64,000 nt of DNA from Ptychodera flava (GCF_041260155.1 NC_091929.1:47076244-47140243), one strand, 5' to 3'. Counted from the stretch's first letter, positions 1-12,379 are shown. Made by a program: numbers and translations. Notes: a model not told the origin generated them from the sequence alone.

Positions 1-720
1 ATTTGTACATCCAAAGGTTTTTCTTCAAAATAGCCTGTACGAATCCTTTAATATTTGGATTACAGGTCCCAAGGGATTACCCTCATCAGATATGTTCAAA
101 TTATGATGAAATATGCAAATTTATATTTTTGAGGCTAATTTTGCTATTTTTTGGCAAAAATCTTCTTCTCTTTTACTGACGTCTTCAGTATTTGGTAAGC
201 ATGTCCCTAAAAATGACCTTAGTCAAATTTGTGCTAGTCTTGATGAAATATTCAAATTTTTATATTTCATGGCAATTTTTGTCATTTTTTTGTCCAAAAA
301 ATCTTTGAAAAATCTTTTTCAAAACTGCTAATCGAACAGCTTTGATATTTAGGACAAAGATCTCTACTGATAGTCTTTTTCAGATTGTTCAAATTATGCA
401 GAAATTTGCAACTTTGTAGGACATTAAAGACATTTCAGACATTTTAAGACATTAGCGATTACCAGAATGTGATATATTCAAGTTATGATGAAATGTACAT
501 TTTTTTTCATTTTGAGGGTGATTTTTACCAATTTTGGTAGAAAAATTGTATAAAAATTAGTAGCAGGGTAAACCAGAACTTGAAAGGTCCTTACGAATAT
601 GTTTTAAATTTCTGAGAGGTATATTTTTGAAATGTCATCCATATTATTCAGGGTTTATTTAAAGATATTACAAACAAACAAACCTTTTTGTTTATTAAGG
701 ACTTTGTTGGACAAGGAAAT
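1..720. repeat. Degenerate AT-rich dispersed repeat
   Basis: A loose motif of the type TGATGAAAT followed by a TGCAAATTT-like stretch and a T-rich run recurs near 105, 240, 390 and 490. The copies are too diverged for a clear unit length. It reads as an old dispersed or tandem repeat common in marine invertebrate genomes; no coding signal is seen. From 720 to 1,254 I see nothing beyond AT-rich sequence. Confidence 0.35.
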
Positions 721-1254
721 AGGTTTTACCCTGCCAAGGACCCACTTTCCCCACTTTCTGCATGTTGTGCCTTACTGTGACACTTTGACAACTTGACATG
801 TTGTGTTTACTTTAGTGTGGGCAACTATATACCATGTGCACCAGAGAAGCCTTGACTAACTTCTTTTTTCTTCAAAATTTACAATTGTCTATACAAGAGG
901 AAATGTCTCTAAGAAACCATCTTACAAAAATGGATTATGCATTTCATACATATACGTATTTTCAAGACAATAAGTATGCCAAATTTTGAGCTTTTTCAGA
1001 TGATTTTTGTACATTTTAAACAAGTATGAAGATACAACGTTATCCACAATATGGTGATTTTTATTGCTTATGTTTTTGATGGGAAGGTGTGAACACTGTT
1101 GGTTTTTTTCCTCTGACAAACTTTACATACAAAGTTGCAATGTTTATTTGCCCATTTTACAGTAAATTATTGTATTTTACTCTTGAAATGTTTCGTGTAT
1201 TTTTAGAATAAAATAATTTTAATGAATATCAGTGGTCTGTAATGTTATTTCAAG

Positions 1255-1625
1255 GCATGAACACCCCGCGAACGCCCAAAATTAAAGGTGTTCAACAAGC
1301 GCGCATCATGTGTTCTAGCCTTTAACACACTTATTGTTGAACGGCGTCCATGCTTTCAAAAGTGTTACAGCCCTTTGAACGCGTAAATGCGTTCAATTTT
1401 TGAACACATTTCCTGTGCAACGTGTGTTCAGATATGTAACACCATGGTGTTCAATATAATGTCTGATTAACACGTAGCGTTCAAAATCTGCACACGTGTG
1501 TTCAAAAATTGAACGTTGGTTGAACACATAGTGTTAAATTTCTGAACGTCTAGAGGCGTTCAAAAAGTGTTACAAAAAGGCGTTTAAATGGTGTTCTATC
1601 CTTTAACACTTAACTTTTCAGTGCA
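1255..1625. repeat. Short interspersed repeat dense in GTTCAA/TTGAAC
   Basis: GTGTTCAA, TTGAACA and GTGTTA words recur about every 15-30 bases on both strands and stop sharply at about 1,625 (TTTTCAGTGCAG). The density and sharp edges suggest a small non-autonomous element, but no convincing terminal inverted repeat or target duplication can be read. From 1,626 to 2,133 nothing is recognised. Confidence 0.35.
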
Positions 1626-2133
1626 GACGTTAATTAAATAGCTTTGTTTAGAATTAAATACATGGATAAAGAGAGTTAAAACCAAATTTTCTTTCAAAAA
1701 TGATTAAGCAGATGATATTCCTTCAGTACAATCATTCTTTAGCACTAAGGGTGATTGCTACTCATTGAACAAATTGCAAAAGGAGAACAAAAAAGAGGTT
1801 AACCTTCAAATCGGCAAAGTGTGACAAGGTGAATAAATTGAACTGTCAATGAGATGCAAGCTTGATGAGATGCAATTATCAACATCCGATTTGTTCTGGC
1901 AAAAATAAACTAATACAAACTCTACAGTTCCCATCGTTTACCGTCTTTACTTTCTTTACTTTGTTTAGTATAAAGGCAGAGCAAACCGCTCACTGTGATG
2001 GTAAACAAGCGGTAGAACAAAGTTCAATATTTGCTTCAAAATTTGCTGTCAATGCTTAAGAAACATAGAACAAAACCAATATGGCCAACGAATGACCGAT
2101 CAGAAATTCAGATTAAGGATTAAGAAAGTTCAA

Positions 2134-2372
2134 CGTGCGCGTATCACGTCCGCACCAGATACTTTAACGTGCGCACGAGAAACCTCCTATCATGTGCGCA
2201 CCAGATACTATCTCGTGGCAACAAAATACTTTTACGTGCGCACCAGATAATATCACTGCGCACGAGAAACTATCTCGTGGCCACGAGAAAGTATCTGGTG
2301 CGCACCAGATACTATCTGGTGCGCACCAGATACTTTCACGTGCGCACAAGATAGTATCTCGTGCGCACGTAG
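2134..2372. repeat. Minisatellite of about 21 bp built on palindrome GTGCGCAC
   Basis: About ten monomers of GTGCGCACCAGATACTATCT type lie head to tail, some with GTGGCCACGAGA variants. Each monomer holds two self-complementary cores (GTGCGCAC and AGATACTATCT), so both strands look alike and open frames appear on both. They are not genes. Confidence 0.8.
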
Positions 2373-2473
2373 ATAATATTTTTTATTCTCACAAAAATGT
2401 GCCTTATGGGCTTTTATACTTGCTTTAGCATCGAGCACTGTAAGTTTCCCACGACCACACCAGTTTCTGTATA

Positions 2474-2602
<129 letters not shown>

Positions 2603-2687
2603 GTATATATATAAGATGTAGTATCATCATTATTATTATTTTGACAAAACAGTGGCCTTTTGTTGTGTTAATAACATAAGGATGAAA

Positions 2688-3612
2688 ACAGTGCGATTTC
2701 ACAAAAACATGCAAAAGAATCCTTTGTTAGTGTAAAGGCAGTCACATAGGCCCTATAAGGGGTAGCAAATATTTTTGTAGCAGTAACTTGATGAAACGTC
2801 TGTGGCTTAGGTGTATTCTGTTTTAATAACCAGCTCACACATTTAGAGTTTCATTCATAAACTTCGATTGAATAATAAATATACTTCGATTATTAGTAGA
2901 AATAATGAAATATATTGTAGCTAGTGTACACCCTTCCAATAAATTAACCATATGTACACAGTCGGAACGCAATTGTGCGGAATGACCATTACTTGACCCC
3001 TTTTCTAGTTTATGCAGCGCCCCCGGTGTCATAGGTTTTCAAACACGGAAGTAATGTGCCAATTTGCCGAGTAAATTTTCTCGGACATTCCAGACAAAAA
3101 ATGACATATTCACTGGTGAATGTGATTTCATTGTATAAACCAATTATTAAAAATACTCACTAGCAACTGTTTTATTGAAAATACTATCATTTTGTCGTTT
3201 TCCAGGTTCAATTGTAAACACAGCTCGCCAATAGTAAAAGAGAAAAAAATCATTGTTTTGCCGTTTTCATAACTGCAGCAGGTTGATATAAAATTTATTT
3301 TTTTATTTTGATCTCACGATCGTAAATTTAATACCTGAAGTTTTGATTCAGAAACTTTCGTTCTGCTCCCCAGAGGTCATTGCGAAAAGCGCCCCTGTTT
3401 TGCAATTTGTGAAATCTCGTCATTTACGCGCTAGACGTATGAGCGTAGGCAGGATCTGAGCGAAGCTTCGCTACTAGCACTCGAATTCTGAGCGGATTTC
3501 CACCGTAGAAATCGTAAACTGTTTGTGTTTCATTATCACGCAATTTCTATAATTCTCTTCTGACCGTGATTCTTAGTTTCACAGTGCGATTCACAGAAAC
3601 ATGCAAAAGAAA
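2688..3612 (+). repeat. Segment bounded by a 33-bp imperfect direct repeat
   Basis: ACAGTGCGATTTCACA...CATGCAAAAGAA at 2,688-2,720 recurs with few differences at 3,581-3,612. The 860 bases between hold no recognised gene. A local duplication, or an insertion with an unusually long repeat, would explain it. From 3,613 to 5,348 I see only unremarkable AT-rich sequence; the longest open frames there have no recognisable domain. Confidence 0.45.
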
Positions 3613-5274
3613 TCTCTTAATGAAAACAAGGAGGCCTTACATGCAATTGATAATATGGTTGAATTTGACTTAGACATTAATCATAGTTGCCAATCTGATG
3701 AATCTGATGAAAGTAATGATACAACACTCTGTGTTTGATTGCACGTCCTACTATTTCTGCAGTCAAACTGTAACTTTCATGACACCATTTTTGCAGTAAC
3801 TTGTTTCCAAATTGACTACTACTTTTTTCCTCTACAATGTACAAGTTGCTATACATCAACAAACAGCCTATAGTGTTTCACGATTATTACTGCCCAAAAA
3901 GGAGTTCATAACCATTAAGATGAAATTAAAGTATTTATTTCCCAAGCATTGCAATGTTCCATAACACTTTAAGTTAATTTTGCCTCATGCTATGGCCAGT
4001 CTAGTGTGCATGTAGCTATATACCATAGCCTATGCATTGTAAAACAGGCTATCAGTATGGTTCACAGTAAACTGCAGCATTTTGATATAAACAGTCCGAC
4101 AGTGTTCATACTTCGCTACGATATTCTCAAATAAATTATCTTCACAGATGAGATTGACTTCTCTAGCTACCGTCGGTACTTCGTGAAAAGTAAAACGTCA
4201 CTAATCTTGAAAATCGCGATTTTCCTCCGTTGATATGCAAAGGTCGATGCGTGGAAAAATGTCTACAATGTAATCTGATCCAACAACAGACATGGCATTT
4301 CACTGAGGTGACGGGTAGAGGTATATCCTTGTCAACACCAGCGATGTTTAAACATAAATGTCAAGGAAATCAGAAAAACTAATGCATTTTCGATCAGACT
4401 CGGCATCCTTTGCATTCAGCAGCCATTTTGAAAATAGTGACGTCATGTATCTCTGATCGACGCCCTCAACGACGCTACTTGCGTTCCGATTGAAAAGTTA
4501 AAACGTTTTTTTTTGCATTATGATACTTAAATAAAACTTAAAAAGTTATTGACTCAGCCTAACTATATAAGTGACACCTTAAAATATGAGTGGAAGTCTC
4601 ATAGAGTAAGATAAATGAAAGTTTAAAAAATAATGATTGACATGTCAACATCATGATTTATGTTATTTGCTATTCATATTTTAAATTATTAGGGAAACGG
4701 CCGATAAACCAGCATATTCGTTTGAAAAAATATCGAACCACTTTATATGCAAACAGTACTAATAAATGTACTACTGACATCTAAGACAACGTTATCTAAG
4801 ACAACTTTATTAAGGACAGGAGGTCAATTAAGTCTGCAAGAATACTTAAAGACCTTGAGTCTAATGAGACTCAGTGAGATCTCGCTGCCGTACATTGTAC
4901 GAAGCATGATATTGCAGGCCCGCACCACAGCAGTAATTATAAAACATTCAAGTATAAGGGCAAAACTAAAAATCTACATATTTGTTTCCAGTAAAAGCTT
5001 TCTTCAGCTGCGTAGGAAGAAGTTATATTTTTTTTGCTAAGACCCTTCGATTACGCTTACATTTACACGATGTATTCAATAACTTTTGAAAATGCAATGA
5101 AAGATGTCGAGGGTCGCCAAGTTTTTAAGGGTGGGTCGGGTAACCGGAAAAACATTTATACATTTGGACGATTATCACTACTTTAGATATTATTACGGCA
5201 AAATTCGGATTTCAAAATTCTTGATAAGCCTTGCGTTACTTAGTATTACAATAAAATTGAGATTTCTCAACTCA

Positions 5275-5463
<189 letters not shown>

Positions 5464-7419
5464 TCAGGAAAATTAAAGCAAGCGTTCATTTTAAATTTCT
5501 ATTGTTAAAATCACGTATTTTAGAGTCTTGTTCGTTTCTTCGGCCTGGGGCTGTTGGTTGTGAAAGGAGGGCACCCTGTTTTTTTTCCTTTGGTTGTGGG
5601 GATGGTCATGTTTTTGAAATGCTCGCTAGGGGTCAATACAGGCTCATACATCGTACCGGCCACAAATTCATCATTCAGTTGCACTTCTCTGATTTTTGAA
5701 AACGCCCCTAGCAAACCATGCGTTTACACCCCCTTTTGATTTGCTATAATTTTGAAATACCCAAAAATGCATTGGACAGAAGTAAGTACCAGGGGGTTCC
5801 GCATTTTTAAGGAACAGGAAATTCGTATCACTGCATAAAACACGATAATACTTACTGTATTAGCATGGATTATTGTCTGTATTTTAGCTGAAGAGTGCAT
5901 ATACAGATGAATACAGTCAAGAATCCATGGCTTGTATTCAGCAAGCCTGTATTCACTTGGATTCATGTGAATTCACGTGTATTATTCTATAATACAGGCA
6001 ACTCATTAATGTGAATTTATCTGTATTATTGCGTTTTCATGCAGTGTATGCCTTAGGGGTTCCCCTTAAAATAAAAAATATATGTGTACATTATACATGT
6101 TTGCAGGTAAAATGTTGTTATAACAGGAATTTGATTTTTGAATGTCACCGAAGATGTCCATCTGTTATTCTCGGGAGTCTATGACAAAAATACGAACATT
6201 TTTTGATTTAAATCTTGCCAAGTTTACGCAAATATACATGTTGGATACTTGACACAAACTGTACTTGATTAGAAAATGGTTGTAACACGTCGTATCGGTA
6301 CGAGTTGATTCATTATTCATTTACGTCTACGAGAAAATATTAATAGTTTTGTTTGTAATACAGAACAACAAAATTTGTGTTTTGCTAAGTGTTTGACAAG
6401 CATTGATATAAATATGATTGATTCTAGTAAAGTGTTTGGAAGTTCATATGTGGACAAAAATGTGATTTCGGAATTTTATCCAGAAATATCATTTTACTAC
6501 TCACGATAGTCTACAGATAAAGTATTTAATATTTTCCCTGACAAAACTTGCCATATCTCTAATATATTGATATATTGAAGTGATGTTAACTATTGACTGT
6601 TAGGCTGTAATAAATGTAATAATAAACAATAATAGTGCTCTCTGTATGATATGGATATCCTCATCCCTGAAGGCACAGTGGTAGAGGCTAACAAGCCGTT
6701 TCATGGTTTTAGGCTTCTGAGTGACCAGAGGAAATGAAACTATGACGTTTGTTTTGTTTTCTACGTATATGCATGTTCCCTGGAAATGAGTATAATGTTT
6801 CACAATCCAACCTAGACTCTGTAGCTCTTCCACCGTCGGGTGTGCCGATAAGGTCCTCCTAAAACTGTTTCATCATCCTTTCCAGGTGAAAGATGATGAC
6901 ATTATTTTTGCCCTGCAGATCGAAAATAACCGATTCCAGACTAGTCCTGCCGGCCATCCCTCTTAGATTTTATTTTGTACCAAACGTGCTCATAAAATAT
7001 TGACTCGGGGCCACCTTCCATTTAAAGCCACTCTTACGAGGCTTTGTCGCGGCTAGCCTAACAAAGTTCTATAAAGGCTCTCTGTTTTTTTTACATAGGC
7101 GACGGCATGGCGATATCACGATTTATCTCTCTCAGACATAAAAGACGACGCAACTGGGAGCCACACTACAGCAACTGATGATGATTGTGCTATTGCCGCC
7201 ATTACTGGGGCCTCTATTTGAGGAGTAAAAATGGTGCATTCGCTAGCTTACCTACTCCTTGCTCGATGTTCCATCAATAGTTTCATTAGTCACTATGGAT
7301 GTAGTTCAAGTTACTAAAGGTTACAACTTTATAATGCGTTCGTGAATATTGTGTTTTTTGGTGCTTTAAAGTTTTCAAAAACATGGTTGGTTTTTTTCTA
7401 GCGAATGGGATGCATTTAC

Positions 7420-7546
7420 CTGAGGAACTTCACGGTATACCGATTTGTTGGCTGTCAGCGTCTTCGCAAATCCAAAATCTGATATTTTACAAACTTTATT
7501 AGACGTCTAAAAGGACATTTCTGCACGCCAAATCTCGATGCAGACA
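7420..7546 (-). CDS. Receptor-type tyrosine kinase exon: catalytic loop and DFG
   Basis: A minus-strand exon follows the acceptor TTTTTTTTCTTGTAG and ends at donor CTCAG|GTAAAT. It encodes the catalytic loop CLHRDLACRNVLLDV and the magnesium loop KVCKISDFGFAK, then an activation segment with one tyrosine (KSVYREVPQ). HRDLACRN is of the receptor-tyrosine-kinase type (HRDLAxRN). The two motifs are in different frames: one extra base near 7,500-7,509 (minus strand GACGTCTAATAA) shifts the frame. That is either a real lesion in a decaying gene or a sequence error. Exon phases on both sides agree with the neighbouring exons once this base is discounted. Confidence 0.88.
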
Positions 7547-7659
7547 CTACAAGAAAAAAAATAACCTGCTAAAATGTATAATTGCTTTAATATTACGCGT
7601 AAGGAAAATTGCAAAATACAGATCTCTATTTGAAACATAATGACAATGTCTCCGTAATG

Positions 7660-7660
7660 T

Positions 7661-7723
<63 letters not shown>

Positions 7724-7728
7724 AGAGG
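7660..7728. repeat. (GA)n microsatellite in a kinase intron
   Basis: GA dinucleotides with two small interruptions, lying in the 206-bp intron between the two kinase exons. On the minus strand it gives an open frame of Ser-Leu repeats that should be ignored. Confidence 0.95.
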
Positions 7729-7752
7729 CGTCTCTGTATGCATAGTGCTTAC

Positions 7753-7933
7753 CTTTATGTTTTCAAGGAAACTCATGCCCCTCGCAATGTGACTCGCAAC
7801 TTCAACAAGTCTTGCTGTGTTATATCCTTGCTCCCTCCATGTAGATTTTCATACTCATGTTGAGCTCGATTATTCAGCAAATAGCTGAGTAAACTCCCCA
7901 TTTCCATAAGTTCAATGATAATACAATATGGCT
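7753..7933 (-). CDS. Receptor-type tyrosine kinase exon: hinge to alphaE
   Basis: Acceptor TTGCTATTATTCAG, then an exon reading PYCIIIELMEMGSLLSYL (beta5, hinge, alphaD), a variable insert, and ARLVEVASHIARGMSFLEN (alphaE), ending at donor AAG|GTAAGC. This continues directly into CLHRDLACRN of the next exon. The first and second halves are in different frames, a net loss of one base around 7,830-7,860. The N-lobe (glycine loop, catalytic lysine) was not found to the right, so either large introns place it beyond the visible homology or it has been lost. With the next exon this makes two frame disturbances in 300 coding bases: a pseudogene, or poor base-level accuracy. Confidence 0.85.
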
Positions 7934-8041
7934 CTGAATAATAGCAATATATGGACGACGTCGTTAATATTCCATGATATTTTATTAAGCTTATAGAACA
8001 TGGTTATTTTTATTATTGTTTTGTAAATACAGCTTTCTTAC

Positions 8042-8141
8042 ATCATCATCCCACATTATTACAAATAATAGCATCGATAAAACTGAAATAATAGCAATGA
8101 TACAATTCACACCTTTCGGTCCATAACTGACGAATTGCAAA
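8042..8141 (-). other. Possible transmembrane exon upstream of the kinase exons
   Basis: Between an acceptor-like TTTGTTTTTTTTCAG and a donor-like GAT|GTAAGA, the minus strand encodes FVSYGPKGVNC followed by a hydrophobic stretch (IIAIISVLSMLLFVIMW) and DDD. It could be the membrane-spanning exon of the same receptor. Against this, only 108 bp separate it from the hinge exon and no N-lobe fits between them. From 8,142 to 10,340 nothing else is recognised apart from simple repeats. Confidence 0.25.
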
Positions 8142-9933
8142 CTGAAAAAAACAAACAAACTAGAAAGCATTTGCAAGCAAACGCGAAGTTCCAGAGACCA
8201 GAGCAGCTGAAGAAAAGATAATGTTTGGCGAAGATTGGTTCAGAAGGAAAGTGTGCTTGGGATTTTAATACGCAAACACGTACCTATAGTGAGGGCTGAT
8301 AGCGGTTACAACAGAATACGACTAAAAGCAAGGCAGTCCAGGGAATTAAAGTACACAGATTAGAAATGCCTACATGTACGGTAAAAAGAAACAGATACAT
8401 ACGGGGGCGACAACGCACGGAATGTATATCAGACGAGGGGAGACATCAAACCTAGGCCGTTGAACTTGAAACCGAGGCCTCATGGCTACCCACTCAGCTC
8501 TTGACAATCAACAAATATATTGTTACAGCTGGTCAAACTGCTCAGATCAAAGAAACTATTAAAATACGTAAAACAATGAGACACCGAAGTTCCCGTGACA
8601 GTGCGCTAGAAAAATACTACGTTTTTCAGTACGTTTATCAGGGTTCTCTGAGCCTGCTCACCCCCGGTACCAAAATAGAAGTGTCCCACTCTGATGTCAT
8701 ATCCGCCATTGTTTACAGTATTTTAATTCACGCACGCAAGCTGGGGTTTCATTCTCTTAACATGCATTTTCATTTGATTAAAAACAATTAACGCTTTATC
8801 TGTTAAGAGTTTTTGCCATTGACTAAAACAATTTTCATTGCTATGTCGCTGTTTTCACAAGATACTGACCGTTTGATCTTGGAAAGTTGAGTTGCTTTTA
8901 CATGCAGCCAACGCATGCCGGTGCGATGACAGACAGTTCCTTATGCTATGCCATGCCAAGCTGTTGATCGACAGCATACATGATGTGTTCATTCTAAATT
9001 TACTTTTCATTTCAAATTGTGAGTCAAAAAGACATTTCATCAAATTGCCACTTCTGTATCTAGGGATTGAGTAATCAGTTTGATTTGAAAATATTTCGTC
9101 AATTAAGAGCGGAAATCGTCGCTGACTTTTGCTGTTTTATGGCTATTGTTGTATATCAATTTGTTTCTGTCCTGTACATACAATCGCCGCCGGTACCATC
9201 AAAGGTGGGACGTGTGAAATTGCTCTGTTGTTGACACTATACATACAAATTGAAAGGACTGTAATAAATAGTGACATCGTAAAACAAAGAAGCTACAAAT
9301 AATCTGTCTTCCTTTTGTGTGATCGTACGGAGTTGACTAGTCCGTGCAATTGTAAACACTTTGCCAATGAACCTCATAGCGTCGCGGTAACAATGATAGC
9401 GTCGGGTGAGATCGAAAGCGTCGCGGGCCGCGACTCTGTTTTGGGCTGGGGAGAACCCTGTTAAAGCCCGTATATGTATACAAATATCTTCGGCAAAACT
9501 TATAATAAATTTATAAAACCCATCTTCAAAATGCGATCGCTCTCCGAAACGTCACAATATCTAAGCTCTTGAACGATCACGAACGGTCGCTATGCTTGAA
9601 TCATCGCAAAGCAAAAATTCAACATGTCCGCCAAGACCAGTCTAAACCATATGGAAGGCGTATGACGTAACAGTATAGCGCCATGTACAGCGAGTATTTA
9701 GAGAAAAATAAAACAAAAAAACAAAGCGAAAGAAAGCTAGAATTATCAATAGCTGAACGCAATATGATATTTGTGCAATGCAAAATAAATAATAAATAAA
9801 TAAATAAACAAACAAAAAATGCCTGTAAAACCCGTCCGAGCTGAGCGATGACGTCATAAGCGTATAGCAATGCATTCTGGGTAATGAAGGTTAAACTTGT
9901 GTATAACAAGTTCTATTTTGGTGTTACGAGGAA

Positions 9934-9978
9934 TAGAAAAGAAATAAAGAAAGAAAGACAGACAGACAGAAAGAAGAA

Positions 9979-10022
<44 letters not shown>

Positions 10023-10028
10023 AGGAAA
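9934..10028. repeat. (GAAA)n / (GACA)n microsatellite
   Basis: Tetranucleotide repeats GAAA with a short GACA patch. A smaller (AAAT)n run sits near 9,785-9,810. Ser-Phe-Leu rich minus-strand frames here are artefacts. Confidence 0.9.
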
Positions 10029-10346
10029 GTGAGCAAAAACTTACAGTTCCATAGCTGGTCTCTTGAAGTAATAAAGTAAGAGGCGAAGCCTATTATACAG
10101 TTGAGATCAAATCTGATTTAGTAAATTATGAGCCTGGAGAAGTTTATAACTACTTACAGAACAGATTATTCTTATACCCATGCCAAGAATTTTACAAATG
10201 ATAGCAATAAAACTTAAATCTTGAGGCTTCATTCAAAAAAATTTACACTAATTACGTTTTCGCAGACGTCAGCAAGACGCGTGACCAATCCTCGATAACT
10301 GATCAATGGCCGACTTTCGAGTTACGCAGTTTCTGCTTCCTTGCCG

Positions 10347-10358
10347 CAAGATGGCGCC
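10347..10358 (+). promoter_or_regulatory. YY1-type motif CAAGATGGCGCC upstream of the THAP remnant
   Basis: CAAGATGGCGCC matches the core of the animal YY1 element (AAGATGGCGGC) closely and lies 105 bases before the first THAP codon. It may mark the former promoter or 5' leader. Function is inferred only. Confidence 0.3.
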
Positions 10359-10462
10359 CTCGCAAACTGCTTGATTGGCGTTTGGTGGGACAACCCCCTT
10401 TTCTGCATAATAAGTGTAGACGACAGAATCTGACCTGACCTCTGTACTCTCCAATGTAAACA

Positions 10463-10740
10463 ATGCCTGTGTTTCACTGTTGCATGCCGAAATGTTCGGC
10501 TGACGCGAGAAAAAAAATCGTTAAGTGGGTTGCAAGAATTACCCTCGGATGCAAGACGTTAGTTTTTTCTGCTTCCAAGTGCGAAAAAAGAGGCCTTGGT
10601 TGCTGGAAAAGTTGCTGAGAAATATCAGACAAGATCCCAAGTGGAGCCCTACAAAATACTGGAGAATCTGCTCATAACACTTTGTCGACGGTAAACCAAC
10701 CACAAAGAATCCTCTGCCAAATTTATTTCATTATAGTGAA
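10463..10740 (+). pseudogene. THAP-type zinc-finger gene remnant
   Basis: The first frame reads MPVFHCCMPKCSADARKK, the usual start of a THAP finger (C-x4-C). After a frame change comes VSFFCF, then DPKWSPTKYWRICS, a stop codon where THAP proteins have Glu, and HFVDGKPTTKNPLPNLF. WSPTKYWRICSxHFVDGKPT is a clear THAP signature, with the C and H of the C2CH finger present. THAP domains bind DNA and occur in host regulators and P-element transposases. At least one frameshift and one in-frame stop make this copy non-functional. A donor-like GGAAG|GTAAAT at about 10,885-10,895 may end the old exon. What lies beyond the THAP domain is not recognised. Confidence 0.75.
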
Positions 10741-10997
10741 CGGGCAAGATGGATTTTTCGGCGGCCAAATAAGACATACAGACGCCTTGCTCGGAGAAAG
10801 ACCTGCTGCTGGTCGCTAGTCGTTGACAGTACTGGTGTCACAGAAGTTTGGTGTACTACTCATAGACGAGAAATTAAATCACTGGAAGGTAAATAGACAG
10901 TTCTTGTTCTGCCTTACGAGCTGATTAAAGTTTAGCGAAATTGTGCAGTAGTAGTTAGTTATTCTTGTTTTCTGTGACACTCATTGTTTTTTCCTCC

Positions 10998-11036
10998 ATT
11001 TTAGCTACATGGGAAACCCCTCCATATAGCTAAAAT
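10998..11036. repeat. Small hairpin near the left edge of the Polinton
   Basis: ATTTTAGCTA and TAGCTAAAAT form perfect 10-bp arms around a 19-base loop. Its position just before the Polinton region may be coincidence. Confidence 0.4.
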
Positions 11037-11683
11037 GACACCTACTGGAACGTACCGTACGCGTACGTGAGTTTATATACACCTGCCGGAACGGGGTCAC
11101 CGAACTCAGTGTGGGAATTCCCCTGACATGTTTATACATGCCACAGCTGTCTGACCTATATAAACACACAACATGTATAGACATGTACTAGCCTATATAA
11201 AGGGGCTTTTACCCTGTGTTGTCAATCAGTCGACGGAACCGGAGTCTAGCTGATGTTGAACTCGAGAGTTAACTTGTTCACACGATAGATAAAATTTTAG
11301 AATTTTCCTCTGAACTTAAAATATGCTGGAAGACCATTACTTCAAACAATATGAGACGTTTTAGATAAATGGTACTGATATCTAAAGTGTAAGTAGTTGT
11401 ATCTTTTTTAACAAATGAAATGTTGTTGGAACTACTTTCTTCCTGAGTATGAGTAAAAATATCTAAATCTTTTCGATCTTTATCAATAGTTATGAAAATA
11501 GTGCAAGGTGTTCTTGAATCTGTTTTTATAGCAATATTTCCAACTAATCATCAAACTCGTCTCCTGTACCTAATTTTATACATTTGATAATAACTGTACC
11601 ATGCTCAATTATTTTCATATTATCAGTCATCTGTTGATTTGCAGTCTGTAAAGTTAATTCAGCTGCCGCCTCCTCGTCACTTT

Positions 11684-12022
11684 TCAAACCAAGTTTCTTA
11701 AAATTGTGTCCCAAAATAATCTTACTGGAACCCTGCTAGCTGTATATGAACAATAATTCTTCCCATTATTTATCCACCTTCGCAGTGTATTATCTGCCTT
11801 CATTAACGTATTAAGAGGACTAATTTTAAGATGAATCGGTATACCGAGTAGTGTAATGTATGGGTTATTAGGCTTAAGATAAAGGCGAAAATCGGACAAT
11901 TTATATTTGTTTACATTGCTATCAAAATAAATCACATTCGGAGTCCCAGTCAGTTCAGCAACTCCACCTACAATTTCACTATCTAATAAATCCAAGATGT
12001 TACGCGGTACATTATAAGGCAT
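11684..12022 (-). CDS. Polinton gene, unidentified (112 residues)
   Basis: An open frame starting MPYNVPRNILDLLDSEIVGG with IVGGVAELTGTPNVIYFD near the start. I do not recognise the family. Its placement as the first of a run of minus-strand genes with the penton-like protein suggests a structural or virion-associated role, by inference only. Coding-like sequence seems to go on to its left as far as about 11,290, but nothing there can be named. From 11,040 to 11,290 no gene is seen; TATATAA-type words near 11,155 and 11,195 could be promoter elements. Confidence 0.5.
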   Translation of the reverse strand: MPYNVPRNILDLLDSEIVGGVAELTGTPNVIYFDSNVNKYKLSDFRLYLKPNNPYITLLGIPIHLKISPLNTLMKADNTLRRWINNGKNYCSYTASRVPVRLFWDTILRNLV

Positions 12023-12092
12023 GAATTTCTGACTATCTCCATCCCACGTCAGAGCAAAGGAGTAGGATCATTTGAAGCCTTTGTAGCGTCTA

Positions 12093-12377
12093 TTATGGAC
12101 TCATCAATGTCTTTAAGTTCGGAAATTCTACAGCATGTTCATGTTTCTGTGCTGTCGCTGGCGATAACACGAATTGTTTCTTGGGGTCCTTATAACGAAG
12201 GACGTAATCCTTATTATGATTACCTGCTATCTTAGTATTATTGTTAACTTTAACATCACTTAAATCTTCAAGCTCAAGATTTTGTACGTGAATTGCACCT
12301 AGACCGAAGTTACTTGGACCAGACATGATTAACCTATATACAGTGAAAAATAAATAATACCTTATAATAATATACAA
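12093..12377 (-). CDS. Polinton gene, unidentified (about 80-94 residues)
   Basis: The first methionine gives 94 residues, but the second (MSGPSNFGLGAIHVQNLELE, at about 12,326) is more likely because the preceding segment is a hydrophobic, AT-rich leader. The next gene on the opposite strand starts immediately to its right, so the two are divergent with a very short shared promoter region near 12,330-12,380. No family recognised. Confidence 0.45.
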   Translation of the reverse strand: MYIIIRYYLFFTVYRLIMSGPSNFGLGAIHVQNLELEDLSDVKVNNNTKIAGNHNKDYVLRYKDPKKQFVLSPATAQKHEHAVEFPNLKTLMSP

Positions 12378-12379
12378 TC

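Noticed and set aside
8295-8350. Possible 38-bp micro-exon of the kinase receptor (minus strand, between CTTTTAG and GTACGT)
   Set aside because: Splice-like signals only; too short to show homology, and the kinase N-lobe that should follow is missing.
9854-10036. Ser-Phe-Leu repeat frame suggesting a signal peptide
   Set aside because: It is the reverse reading of the (GAAA)n microsatellite.
11040-11290. Left terminal inverted repeat of the Polinton
   Set aside because: The right end lies beyond the gap, so no inverted partner is available to test.
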